From assembly GCF_020515625.1 (NCBI RefSeq), contig NZ_JAIWPJ010000006.1, positions 1 through 64,000 on the forward strand: a stretch of DNA of 64,000 bases, read 5' to 3'. Under the pieces are notes generated by a model. It was not told the origin of the DNA. It searched no databases and worked only from the letters and a program-made list of their open reading frames with translations. Below are positions 16,401 to 22,831 of this stretch, piece after piece. This DNA comes from Natrinema amylolyticum (GTDB taxonomy: Archaea > Halobacteriota > Halobacteria > Halobacteriales > Natrialbaceae). The stretch's first letter is position 1. The number at the start of each line of letters is the position of its first letter. A program made the position numbers and the translations under genes.

Positions 16401-19315
16401 GCGTCCGGTCCGTTCGAGAGGCGATCGCTCCCGGCAGGCCTCGACTTCCATCGATCCGACCCGGCGCTGTCGATGTGGGTCGCAGTCGACGGACGTGGGG
16501 ACGCGTTCCCGGCCGCTGAACGAATGCGAGTTGGTCCGAACGCTTCGGCGGTGCCTCGATCGGCCGTCTCTTCCGCACTCGATCGGCTCGCCGTCAGTGC
16601 GACGGGCGTGTGGTCCTCGGCTCGATAGCGGGAAGGCGACGGCCCCCGTTCGGATTGTGTCGACGACGGACCACGGACCCGCCGGGCGCGCTCCGACGCT
16701 CCCATCTCGTCGATTCCCGAGTGTACCGCCGCGGCCGAGTAGCGAGAGAGTACGGGTTCCGATCGGTGGCGATCCGACCGTACGCCGGTCGCGAGCCCCG
16801 CCGAACGACGGTCGCTAACGGAGGCGTGGTCCGAATACACCGGTCTATCCCCTTGATCGACGGATCGAGACGACGAGACGCGGGGTTGGTGGCCGACCTG
16901 CGATTGGACCGTATGAGGATCGGCGACAGCGATGCCGCTACCGGAATCGGGGGCGGTGTGCCCATCGTCGGCCGACTGACTGCTCGAGAACGCGCGGACG
17001 GGCGATCCCGCCGAACTCACGCGTTCGGCCGACGTGACGCCGACACTGATTCCAGTCCGGCCGTCGCTGAACACGCCGACGGAGTTCGTCGTCGACGGGG
17101 GCGACGCTGGAGGACTCGATGTCGGAGTAGAGTCCGCTTCGAGTCCCCGTTGTGACCGAGGAGATGACTGGCTGGCGATCGACTTCTGAGACGCGGTGGA
17201 TCGACGACCGGTCGCCGTCGACCGCGGCTGACCTCCTTCCCCGACTGCTCCCGATCCACGAGCGTCGGTCGATCGCTCCAGCGGTGGTGAACGCTGCGGT
17301 ACTGCTCGTTGCGGGGCAGTCGCGAGACGTGTGGCAGTCGGCGTCATCCGCGACTGGCGTGGAATCCGATCAGTAACCATCGTGATCGGCGTCGACCGGT
17401 GACGATGTGCCGGCTGCGACCGGACCTCGGCCACTCGATCCCAGTCGGGACCGGACGGCCGATGGTCCGCACTGATGCTGGTCGGCTCGACTGCCTCCGG
17501 TTCGGTCGACTGCGGCCGACTGCGTGCTGAATCGAAATCGACTCGCTCGTCGAATGATGAAGCGCGTGCGGAAGGTTGAGTTGAGACAACCGACGGCGTA
17601 ACGACGTCGCCGTTCCGGTCGCGGCCGAGCGACCGGCCCATCCGATTGCGACCGTCGGAGTCGGTAGTGCTGGCGGTATCGACTGACCGTTGGCTGCCCG
17701 ATCGATCATCGCGGGAACCGTCACGAAACGCCACACGCCGCTTCGGTTCTCGACCGACGACCCCGGTCCGTGAACGAGTTCCTCCCCGTCGGGCCTCCGT
17801 CCGTTCGAGGCGATTAATCGGATTCGTTTCGGTGAGACGGCGGCTCCTCTTCGACTCGACTGCCGGATCGATCGCGGTATCGGATCGCACAGCGGTCGGC
17901 CTCGAGGCCGCTCGAATCGGAGACGGCCCAGCGTATGTGGTTTCGGACTCGGTTCGGCGAGACGACGGGACAGACTGATAATCGCTATCGCGGCCGTTCG
18001 GCGCGGTCCGGGTTCGGGACCGCGTATCTCGCCGGATCCACGACAGCTGCAACGGCCGGCTCGAACCAGTCACGGAACTGGTGAGCGCCGAGATCCGGGT
18101 ATCGGTCGGTGCGTCGATTCCGGATTCGACACCGTCTCGGCTCGGCCGCACGTCACGGATCGACGAGTCGCCGCGGCTCATCGTCTGTCGGCTCTCGTCC
18201 GATGCCGGCAGCCGGCGACCATCCGTACCAGACCGGTGGACCGGACGGTGCCCGGTATCGAACGGATCGGACGGCGGACCCGCGGAGTCGTCGGCCGACG
18301 GGACAGTTCGAGTAACGAGCGCCGGTGACGACCCGGATCCGCTACTGGCGGGGACCGGTTGTGAAGCCGTCGTCACGTTCGGTGTCGCCTGCTCGACCGA
18401 TCGCTCCGAGATGAGTCGTGACGGCCTCTCGCGTTCGAACGGCTCTATGGGACTCGAGGAGCGACTACCCGAGGTACCCGCGTCGGACCTGGCCGCAGAA
18501 CGGCGACCGTCGGAAGCACTGGAGTCGGGAGCAGTCCGTTCAGTGATCGCGTCCGCCCACGTTATCCGTGTTGCAGCCGTCCGCGAGCGGCGGTCCCGTC
18601 GTCGCGATCGGTCCTCGACGTTCCGTTGCCGTGTTCGGTCTTCGTCTACCCCTTCCGATCGATCGGGCGTCAGTCCCGAGACCGGTCTCCAGGCGCTCGC
18701 GTCAGTGTCCGACCGAACACCGCTTGCCGACTCGGTATCGCTTCGCCGGCGAGTGCTCTCCGGCGGGCAGCGGGTTCCGTTCCGGTGTGCGAGACCGTCT
18801 CGCACACGGGACGCCGGCCGGTCGAGATCCGACGACGCTGGCTGGCGGAAATGAGAACGACTCGTTGACCGAAACACACTCTCTGCCGTCGGCTGAGTGG
18901 CCGATTCGGGCATCGTCCCGACCGACTCCTCGGACTGGGAACCACGGCTCGATCGACCGGACTGCGTGAGGTACGTGAACGCATCGTCGCAATCGTCTCG
19001 CCGCGCGAACGGTGATGGCGACACGATCGATAGCTCCGACTCGTCCACCGGTTCACCGTCGGACGGAGCGATGGCAGGCGAGAGAAACGACAACTCGATC
19101 GGACTCCGTTTCCGCGCGATCCTGAGGCCGAATCCGCCCGCCAATCGGTCGGGCGTCAGCGTCGCGATAGACGTGACGCTGGGCTGGAGTCGAGCGACCG
19201 TCGGCTGATCGGCCGGTTCACCGGCCAGTGACTCGTCCGCGCCCGTCGGCCGGCCGGTCACGCTGATCTCCCGCAACGCCGTCTCACGCTCGAGGTCGTC
19301 GGTATTCCCGATCAC
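13454..19315 (-). CDS. Giant Ser/Arg-rich disordered protein of the CIS operon
   Basis: 1953 residues, unlike anything I recognise. The N-terminal ~100 residues look foldable (RLQPSVTSIATLTPDRLAGG, ARKRSPIELSFLSPAIAPSD) and the C-terminal ~30 residues form a predicted helix (DVDRAVQELYRKLERKIRVE). Between them lie ~1800 residues dominated by Ser, Arg, Thr, Asp, Pro and Gly, with almost no Lys, few hydrophobics and no membrane segment. In a sampled ~170-residue stretch Arg outnumbers Asp+Glu (34 to 26), so the protein is basic, odd for a salt-in haloarchaeon. Reasons to believe it is real: an unbroken frame with GC-rich third positions at its start, zero-gap coupling to the LysM gene, and no other credible gene in 5.9 kb. 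By gene order (chaperones, this, hub) it fills the tape-measure slot. Sheath-length control, scaffold or effector are all unproven. GTG start at 19315. Confidence 0.75.
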   Translation of the reverse strand: MIGNTDDLERETALREISVTGRPTGADESLAGEPADQPTVARLQPSVTSIATLTPDRLAGGFGLRIARKRSPIELSFLSPAIAPSDGEPVDESELSIVSPSPFARRDDCDDAFTYLTQSGRSSRGSQSEESVGTMPESATQPTAESVFRSTSRSHFRQPASSDLDRPASRVRDGLAHRNGTRCPPESTRRRSDTESASGVRSDTDASAWRPVSGLTPDRSEGVDEDRTRQRNVEDRSRRRDRRSRTAATRITWADAITERTAPDSSASDGRRSAARSDAGTSGSRSSSPIEPFERERPSRLISERSVEQATPNVTTASQPVPASSGSGSSPALVTRTVPSADDSAGPPSDPFDTGHRPVHRSGTDGRRLPASDESRQTMSRGDSSIRDVRPSRDGVESGIDAPTDTRISALTSSVTGSSRPLQLSWIRRDTRSRTRTAPNGRDSDYQSVPSSRRTESETTYAGPSPIRAASRPTAVRSDTAIDPAVESKRSRRLTETNPINRLERTEARRGGTRSRTGVVGREPKRRVAFRDGSRDDRSGSQRSVDTASTTDSDGRNRMGRSLGRDRNGDVVTPSVVSTQPSARASSFDERVDFDSARSRPQSTEPEAVEPTSISADHRPSGPDWDRVAEVRSQPAHRHRSTPITMVTDRIPRQSRMTPTATRLATAPQRAVPQRSPPLERSTDARGSGAVGEGGQPRSTATGRRSTASQKSIASQSSPRSQRGLEADSTPTSSPPASPPSTTNSVGVFSDGRTGISVGVTSAERVSSAGSPVRAFSSSQSADDGHTAPDSGSGIAVADPHTVQSQVGHQPRVSSSRSVDQGDRPVYSDHASVSDRRSAGLATGVRSDRHRSEPVLSRYSAAAVHSGIDEMGASERARRVRGPSSTQSERGPSPSRYRAEDHTPVALTASRSSAEETADRGTAEAFGPTRIRSAAGNASPRPSTATHIDSAGSDRWKSRPAGSDRLSNGPDAGPAPVQSLDTDDSRSSRVPTRLGSLRSIAAAGVAERAIDSTADAPLSRRESTESPETRSMEPRGLQLTVHEPERVDRSQRGSGAATDSKATVGAARSSRPDSTTADAPAVESRTPFSDARTSGRSLERGHASAAPGAMTATPVTVANVHSPTVPSHPVSRTRRESTSAVESAVESESRRSEPTTVHRDRSDSNATGSIPRMPVLRLVSDHRSSPSPTDPTTASGSSRPTPSRSTHGSRGANPTVAVGVTESNRAPSDPLSGVSSRGEPAQDVWNEDGRSHSQTPEVTAGTSDPPRTRGEGAEEAWPTPSRGSGSVTRRTVDSVADSTSTPTRGASHTGLSSSTPGTSSQRGDRSTDIDDRVRKPTDGATPRAPPTITAVSPSRATANPRGTARSDSTASEPRSDSEPAFGGRTVALRYRSPTVTDSTESRPFPSRDSDSPSTEFDRGRSSRASPTAANPRGPPSISGGRRTRSHRPISGRNGGGSASRDGSRDRPGTESDMRSTAFDSPAATDPSSRHRLSTNREIDITPVLSPLRPRSARGGVGTDATPTTESDATSTTDSDTTVAAGTSGVATTRAIQSDRRTSLSVLRTTASGQSDQTHEDRQSVHTASSARNGSVSPSDQRPSRPPTVAVRSGSPPERSDAPTARRERDPVGAVDSRRDHVAAPIDAGNESDRTGGTEPTTAASIRPSIADAAASRRRLLESRLGTRRRPPTGSSVADGSPAGARRGRSEIGTPSLSLRTRDHVREPTADASVSSASPEQSRISTADRQNKPTTNTIESIGGDTGVNGMQTSAASDRPSLTYRRSSTTDAPTVDRDGPNRPNADPRGSTSASSDASRDPTPNRAMSMRDSGRERRQSSAGMDAGGDRMRSGFGSARRSEPNSGPAQGGSSVDHGVGSRPSDRRRSSADRPERSPDRRSEPARGHAPDSDRHSRNRFDGVDLSSGADPRFDADVDRAVQELYRKLERKIRVERERRGL

Positions 19316-19389
19316 GGCTCGCCGAATCGCTGGTCGTACGCATCGATGGTCGATTCGTCACCCGCTCCCACATCGATACTGAAGTACAC

Positions 19390-19449
19390 GGTCTTAGTAT
19401 AATGTTATAAGAGAATCACTTAATGGTTTTGAGCTAATCTATTGCAAAA
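19390..19449 (-). promoter_or_regulatory. AT-rich promoter region of the baseplate operon
   Basis: On the minus strand, CTTATAACATTATACTAAG (TATA-like TTATAA at 19405-19410) lies in a strongly AT-rich patch between the DUF4157 duplicate and the 1953-residue gene. A start site about 25 bases downstream would give a leader of ~65 bases. This is a plausible single promoter for the ten-gene operon that ends at the tail-I gene. Confidence 0.5.
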
Positions 19450-20289
19450 TTAGCTAATGAGATAGTGTATGGTTACGGGACCCTCTTCGACCTCGCGCTC
19501 GAGGTTCGGATCGGGATCGATTTCCAACCCGCTCTCCTCCTGAGGCATCATGCTGATATCGGCCCCAGTCTGCTGGCGGACGTGGGCTAACTCGTGGGCG
19601 AGAATATGCTGCCCCTCCGGCGATTCGGGATCGTACTCGCCGTGATTGAACGCGATGTGATTCCCCACAGTGAATGCCCGCGCGTTGATCGCCTCACAGG
19701 CCTTCGCTGCGGTTGCGTCGGCGTGGATCCGCACGTCGCCGAACGAATCGTCCATCCGCTCTTCCATCGCCCGCTGGATACCGTCATCCAGCGGCTGACC
19801 GTTCGACTGAATCACGTCCCGGACCGGGTTAGGGACACCGGCGTTGCCAGCCGGACCCGTGTCGCTGGCAGCCTTCTCGCTTCGCTGGAGCGAACATTTG
19901 TTCCGGCGTTCGATATCGTCGGGGACGTCCTCAGGCCGCTCGGCCTGCCGTTTCCGAAACGCATCGATCGTTTGCGGAACGCCCATATCCTCGACGGTCA
20001 TTCCCTCCTCGATCCACTCGTGGACCGCGATCGGATTCGACGCCTCGAGGCGTTGTAACTCGAACAGCGTCTTTTCATCTAGAATCGACATCCCGTACTG
20101 GTCCTCCGCCTCCTCGAGCGGCAACCGCTGGAAGCAGCCCGACGACTCCGGGGCATTGTCTCCCCTTTTCAGGCAGAACGTGGCGAACTGACGTGCTTTC
20201 CGATCGGCATTGGGAGACTGCTCAGTTCGGCGTACTAATCGAAACCCCAGATGATTGATCGAATTACGGGTAGGGAGGTGAACAGTCAC
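19450..20289 (-). CDS. DUF4157 (eCIS core) protein, shortened duplicate
   Basis: 279 residues. Residues ~55-265 are near-identical to the central part of the larger DUF4157 protein encoded at 21251-22696: EEAEDQYGMSILDEKTLFEL, GMTVEDMGVPQTIDAFRKRQ and the core GQHILAHELAHVRQQTG, a HELAH zinc-protease-like motif. It ends soon after LEREVEEGPVTIHYLIS and has lost the linker and C-terminal glycine-rich domain of the longer copy. The first ~55 residues differ. DUF4157 domains mark proteins associated with or loaded into eCIS particles. This copy looks like a partial gene duplication whose effector part was lost; it could still act as an adaptor or be a decaying remnant. Confidence 0.8.
   Translation of the reverse strand: MTVHLPTRNSINHLGFRLVRRTEQSPNADRKARQFATFCLKRGDNAPESSGCFQRLPLEEAEDQYGMSILDEKTLFELQRLEASNPIAVHEWIEEGMTVEDMGVPQTIDAFRKRQAERPEDVPDDIERRNKCSLQRSEKAASDTGPAGNAGVPNPVRDVIQSNGQPLDDGIQRAMEERMDDSFGDVRIHADATAAKACEAINARAFTVGNHIAFNHGEYDPESPEGQHILAHELAHVRQQTGADISMMPQEESGLEIDPDPNLEREVEEGPVTIHYLIS
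19490..20150. repeat. Direct repeat, copy A (DUF4157 core)
   Basis: About 660 bases closely matching 21949-22602 in the same orientation. Similarity starts at cgctcgaggttcggatcggg, near the 3' end of the short DUF4157 gene, and fades after gctggaagcagcccgacgac. Differences are mostly third-position changes, so the duplication is old enough to have been under protein-level selection. Confidence 0.85.
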
Positions 20290-20309
20290 GTTGTGTATTC
20301 CATCGGCTG

Positions 20310-21254
20310 TTAGTGGAACGCTTTGGCGTTGGGATTGTGGAATTCCGGATAGAAGTCGATATAGTCGTAGCCGCGGGCAGCCATGAATCGTCCCATCCCG
20401 ATTACCTGAAACTCCTCTGGTGGGTGGACACCCATCTCGACGAACGAATCCCGAATCTGACAGCGCAGATAGTGATCCATGAAGGACTTGAAATACTCGA
20501 TATCCTGCGGGTCGATCGGCAACAGTTCGATGACAGAGTCCGGGTCGCGCGCCGCCGGAGCGAGGTGATCGTCAACGACCGCTAATTGCGAACCATCGGG
20601 GTATTTGACATAGAGTTGCGACGTCTCGTCGATATATGCTGCGTCACTGAAGTCGAGGTCCGCATCAGTGGCCCGCGCAGCGAACTTACCGGAAAACTCT
20701 CCCCACGACTCGAGTTCCGACTGGGACACGTCGGTAAGATCGATCTCGACTGCCGACTGCGTAACGTCGAGGTCATGTTTCGACGCGAGCTGTGTCCCAA
20801 GGTCGGTTTCCAGCGGGTCTATACCCAGATAGATGTTCTTGCAGTAGATGCAGGGATCAGTCGCGTTCGGCGGAACGGTCATCGCAGGCGAGGTTCCACT
20901 CCCCTCTTCGAACTCGAGTTGCTGGTAGAGATCGCCAAACAGCTCCTCAAATTCGGCACGATCCATCGCGTTAATCACTTGACGGACGGCGTCGATTCGA
21001 ACTGGATTTTCTGGAGCAGGAATGGTATCGTAGCCGTGTTCAGTGAAAACGTAATATTGAGCGAACCGACAGGCCTGATTGACTCGCTCTTGTTGTTCAT
21101 CACTTCTATTTTCTTTTTTTGGATAGCTATCCGCTTCGTGGAACTCAATTGTACCAGATGCTTTTTTTAACGTCAGATCGTGTAGTTCACTGTCATTATC
21201 GAGCACATTGAGGCCGATATACTCATCGTCTTCAGCAGTGATTGATGCCTTCAT
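20310..21254 (-). CDS. Hypothetical protein coupled to the DUF4157 effector gene
   Basis: 314 residues, acidic, soluble, no family recognised. Seen: an N-terminal strand-rich part (DEYIGLNVLDNDSELHDLTL), a CxxC pair in DPCIYCKNIYLGIDPLETDL, and an aromatic C-terminus (MAARGYDYIDFYPEFHNPNA). The start codon overlaps the stop of the long DUF4157 gene (ATGA, 21251-21254), indicating co-translation. It lies between the two DUF4157 copies. Adjacent partner genes of eCIS cargo are often chaperones, loading factors or immunity proteins. Which applies here cannot be told from sequence. GC content is slightly lower than its neighbours. Confidence 0.7.
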   Translation of the reverse strand: MKASITAEDDEYIGLNVLDNDSELHDLTLKKASGTIEFHEADSYPKKENRSDEQQERVNQACRFAQYYVFTEHGYDTIPAPENPVRIDAVRQVINAMDRAEFEELFGDLYQQLEFEEGSGTSPAMTVPPNATDPCIYCKNIYLGIDPLETDLGTQLASKHDLDVTQSAVEIDLTDVSQSELESWGEFSGKFAARATDADLDFSDAAYIDETSQLYVKYPDGSQLAVVDDHLAPAARDPDSVIELLPIDPQDIEYFKSFMDHYLRCQIRDSFVEMGVHPPEEFQVIGMGRFMAARGYDYIDFYPEFHNPNAKAFH

Positions 21255-22696
21255 GATGATTTTGCTGCAGCAAGTGGGTCAGTAGTTGCTCCGGTATCAC
21301 GACTCTGTTTCTTCAGTTCCTTTACTTCCTCTTCGAGACTCTGGTATTTCTGCTGAAGATCTGCAACAGCTGACGCGTGCTCTTTTGGGAGCGTGTAGTC
21401 GGTTACCTGCTTAGCCATGTCATTGGCGGCCCCGCCGAGGAGTTCGCCGCCGAGAGTTCCGCCAATCTGATAGCCAGTGGCAATGCCTGCACCGGTCCCA
21501 ACTGGCCCGGCGAGACTACCCACGGCACCCCCAAGGACTGCACCGAGGCTTCCACCGCCGACCTTCCCGACAAGTTTCCCGCCTGCACCGGCCAGAGAGC
21601 CGATCGCACCCTTGGTCATCGCCTGGGAAAGATCACGTCCGACCGATTTGGTGTTCTCGAAGGCCTCTTTCATCTTTCCAAAGAACCCACTGCTCTCAGC
21701 CGAGTTGCCTGACTGCTCGAGCGATCCGCGCGCGGTGTCGCGTTCGGGACCGGCCGCGGTCGGATCGGATTCCGCCTGCTCCTCGACGTGGCCACGATAG
21801 TAGTTGTCGACGATCTCGAGAACCTCGTCTTTGGTGACGTACTTGGCCTCACCTTTAGCCGACCGCTGGATGTGCATCGCTGCATCCATACGATTGATCG
21901 TCACCGGCCCGTCCGCCAGCGCCTGTTGGGCCGCGTCCTCAGCTTCGCGCTCGAGTTGTGGATCGGGATCGATTTCCAACCCGCTATCCTCCTGAGGCAT
22001 CATGCTGATATCAGCCCCAGTCTGCTGGCGAACGTGCGCCAGTTCGTGGGCGAGAATGTGCTGTCCGTCTGGCGATTCGGGATCGTACTCACCGTGATTG
22101 AACGCGATGTGATTCCCAACCGTAAACGCCCGCGCGTTGATCTCTTCGCAGGCTTTCGCTGCTGTCGCGTCGGCGTGAATCCGCACGTCGCCGAACGAAT
22201 CGTCCATTCGCTCTTCCATCGCCCGCTGGATGCCATCATCCAGCGGCTGGCCGTTCGACTGAATCACGTCTCGGACTGGGTCGGGAACACCGGCGTCGCC
22301 AGCCGAGCCCGTATCACTGGCGGCCTTCTCGCTTCGCTGAAGCGAACGTTTGTTCCGTCGTTCGATATCGTCGGGGACGTCCTCAGGCCGCTCGGCCTGC
22401 CGTTCCCGAAACGCATCGATCGTTTGCGGAACGCCCATATCCTCGACGGTCATTCCCTCCTCGATCCACTCGTGGACCGCGATCGGATTCCCCGCCTCGA
22501 GCCGTTGTAACTCGAACAGCGTCTCTTCATCTGGAATCGACATCCCGTACTGGTCCTCCGCCTCCTCGAGTGGCATTCGCTGGAAGCAGTCCGACGACGC
22601 CGACTCGTGGTCGGGAGACGACTGGATGTCGGGACTTCGCTGGGATTGCCGGTCGTCACCGGTCGTCTTGGCTTCTCTCGCTGATCGAAACCCCAT
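21251..22696 (-). CDS. DUF4157 (eCIS core) protein with C-terminal glycine-zipper domain, candidate cargo
   Basis: 481 residues. Residues ~40-270 hold the conserved eCIS-associated region ending in the DUF4157 motif (RIHADATAAKACEEINARAF, HILAHELAHVRQQTG). The C-terminal part changes character: an amphipathic segment (TKSVGRDLSQAMTKGAIGSL), a long glycine-zipper stretch (AGAGGKLVGKVGGGSLGAVL, then GGAVGSLAGPVGTGAGIATG) and a terminal coiled coil (SAVADLQQKYQSLEEEVKEL). Glycine zippers occur in membrane-inserting toxins and colicin-like pores, so a payload that perturbs membranes is a reasonable inference. It is divergent from the AAA+ ATPase gene, with AT-rich promoter DNA between. ATG at 22696. 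Confidence 0.82.
   Translation of the reverse strand: MGFRSAREAKTTGDDRQSQRSPDIQSSPDHESASSDCFQRMPLEEAEDQYGMSIPDEETLFELQRLEAGNPIAVHEWIEEGMTVEDMGVPQTIDAFRERQAERPEDVPDDIERRNKRSLQRSEKAASDTGSAGDAGVPDPVRDVIQSNGQPLDDGIQRAMEERMDDSFGDVRIHADATAAKACEEINARAFTVGNHIAFNHGEYDPESPDGQHILAHELAHVRQQTGADISMMPQEDSGLEIDPDPQLEREAEDAAQQALADGPVTINRMDAAMHIQRSAKGEAKYVTKDEVLEIVDNYYRGHVEEQAESDPTAAGPERDTARGSLEQSGNSAESSGFFGKMKEAFENTKSVGRDLSQAMTKGAIGSLAGAGGKLVGKVGGGSLGAVLGGAVGSLAGPVGTGAGIATGYQIGGTLGGELLGGAANDMAKQVTDYTLPKEHASAVADLQQKYQSLEEEVKELKKQSRDTGATTDPLAAAKSS
21949..22602. repeat. Direct repeat, copy B (DUF4157 core)
   Basis: Partner of the repeat at 19490-20150 in the same orientation, lying inside the full-length DUF4157 gene. 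Homologous recombination between the two copies would delete the 314-residue gene and swap the C-terminal domains of the two DUF4157 proteins. Confidence 0.85.
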
Positions 22697-22831
22697 GTGA
22701 TACTCTTAGCACAGTATTTTCCCCATCGGACAATAAAAGTTCTCAATGAGTATACTTAAATAAAATAAAAGACGAAGATACGTTCTGACGGATATGAGCT
22801 CCAATCTTCCCGGCTCGTCAGTGTCACAGCC
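22697..22831. promoter_or_regulatory. Divergent promoter region (DUF4157 effector / AAA+ ATPase)
   Basis: 135 AT-rich bases. Minus-strand TATA candidate CTTTTATTG at about 22731-22739 would give a short leader to the ATG at 22696. Plus-strand candidate ttaaataaaataaaag at 22755-22770 would give a leader of ~40 bases to the ATPase ATG at 22832. Cargo and ATPase genes may thus be co-regulated. Confidence 0.55.

Noticed and set aside
13600-19210. Many plus-strand frames of 60-260 codons opposite the 1953-residue gene
   Set aside because: Fragmented, Arg/Ser-rich and overlapping each other in several frames, as expected from complementary TCG/CGA-rich sequence. The minus frame is continuous and coupled to the LysM gene.
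19312-19389. 25-codon frame (GTG at 19389) overlapping the 1953-residue gene start by GTGA
   Set aside because: The TATA element is too close to the GTG for it to lie in the transcript. The overlap may be chance.
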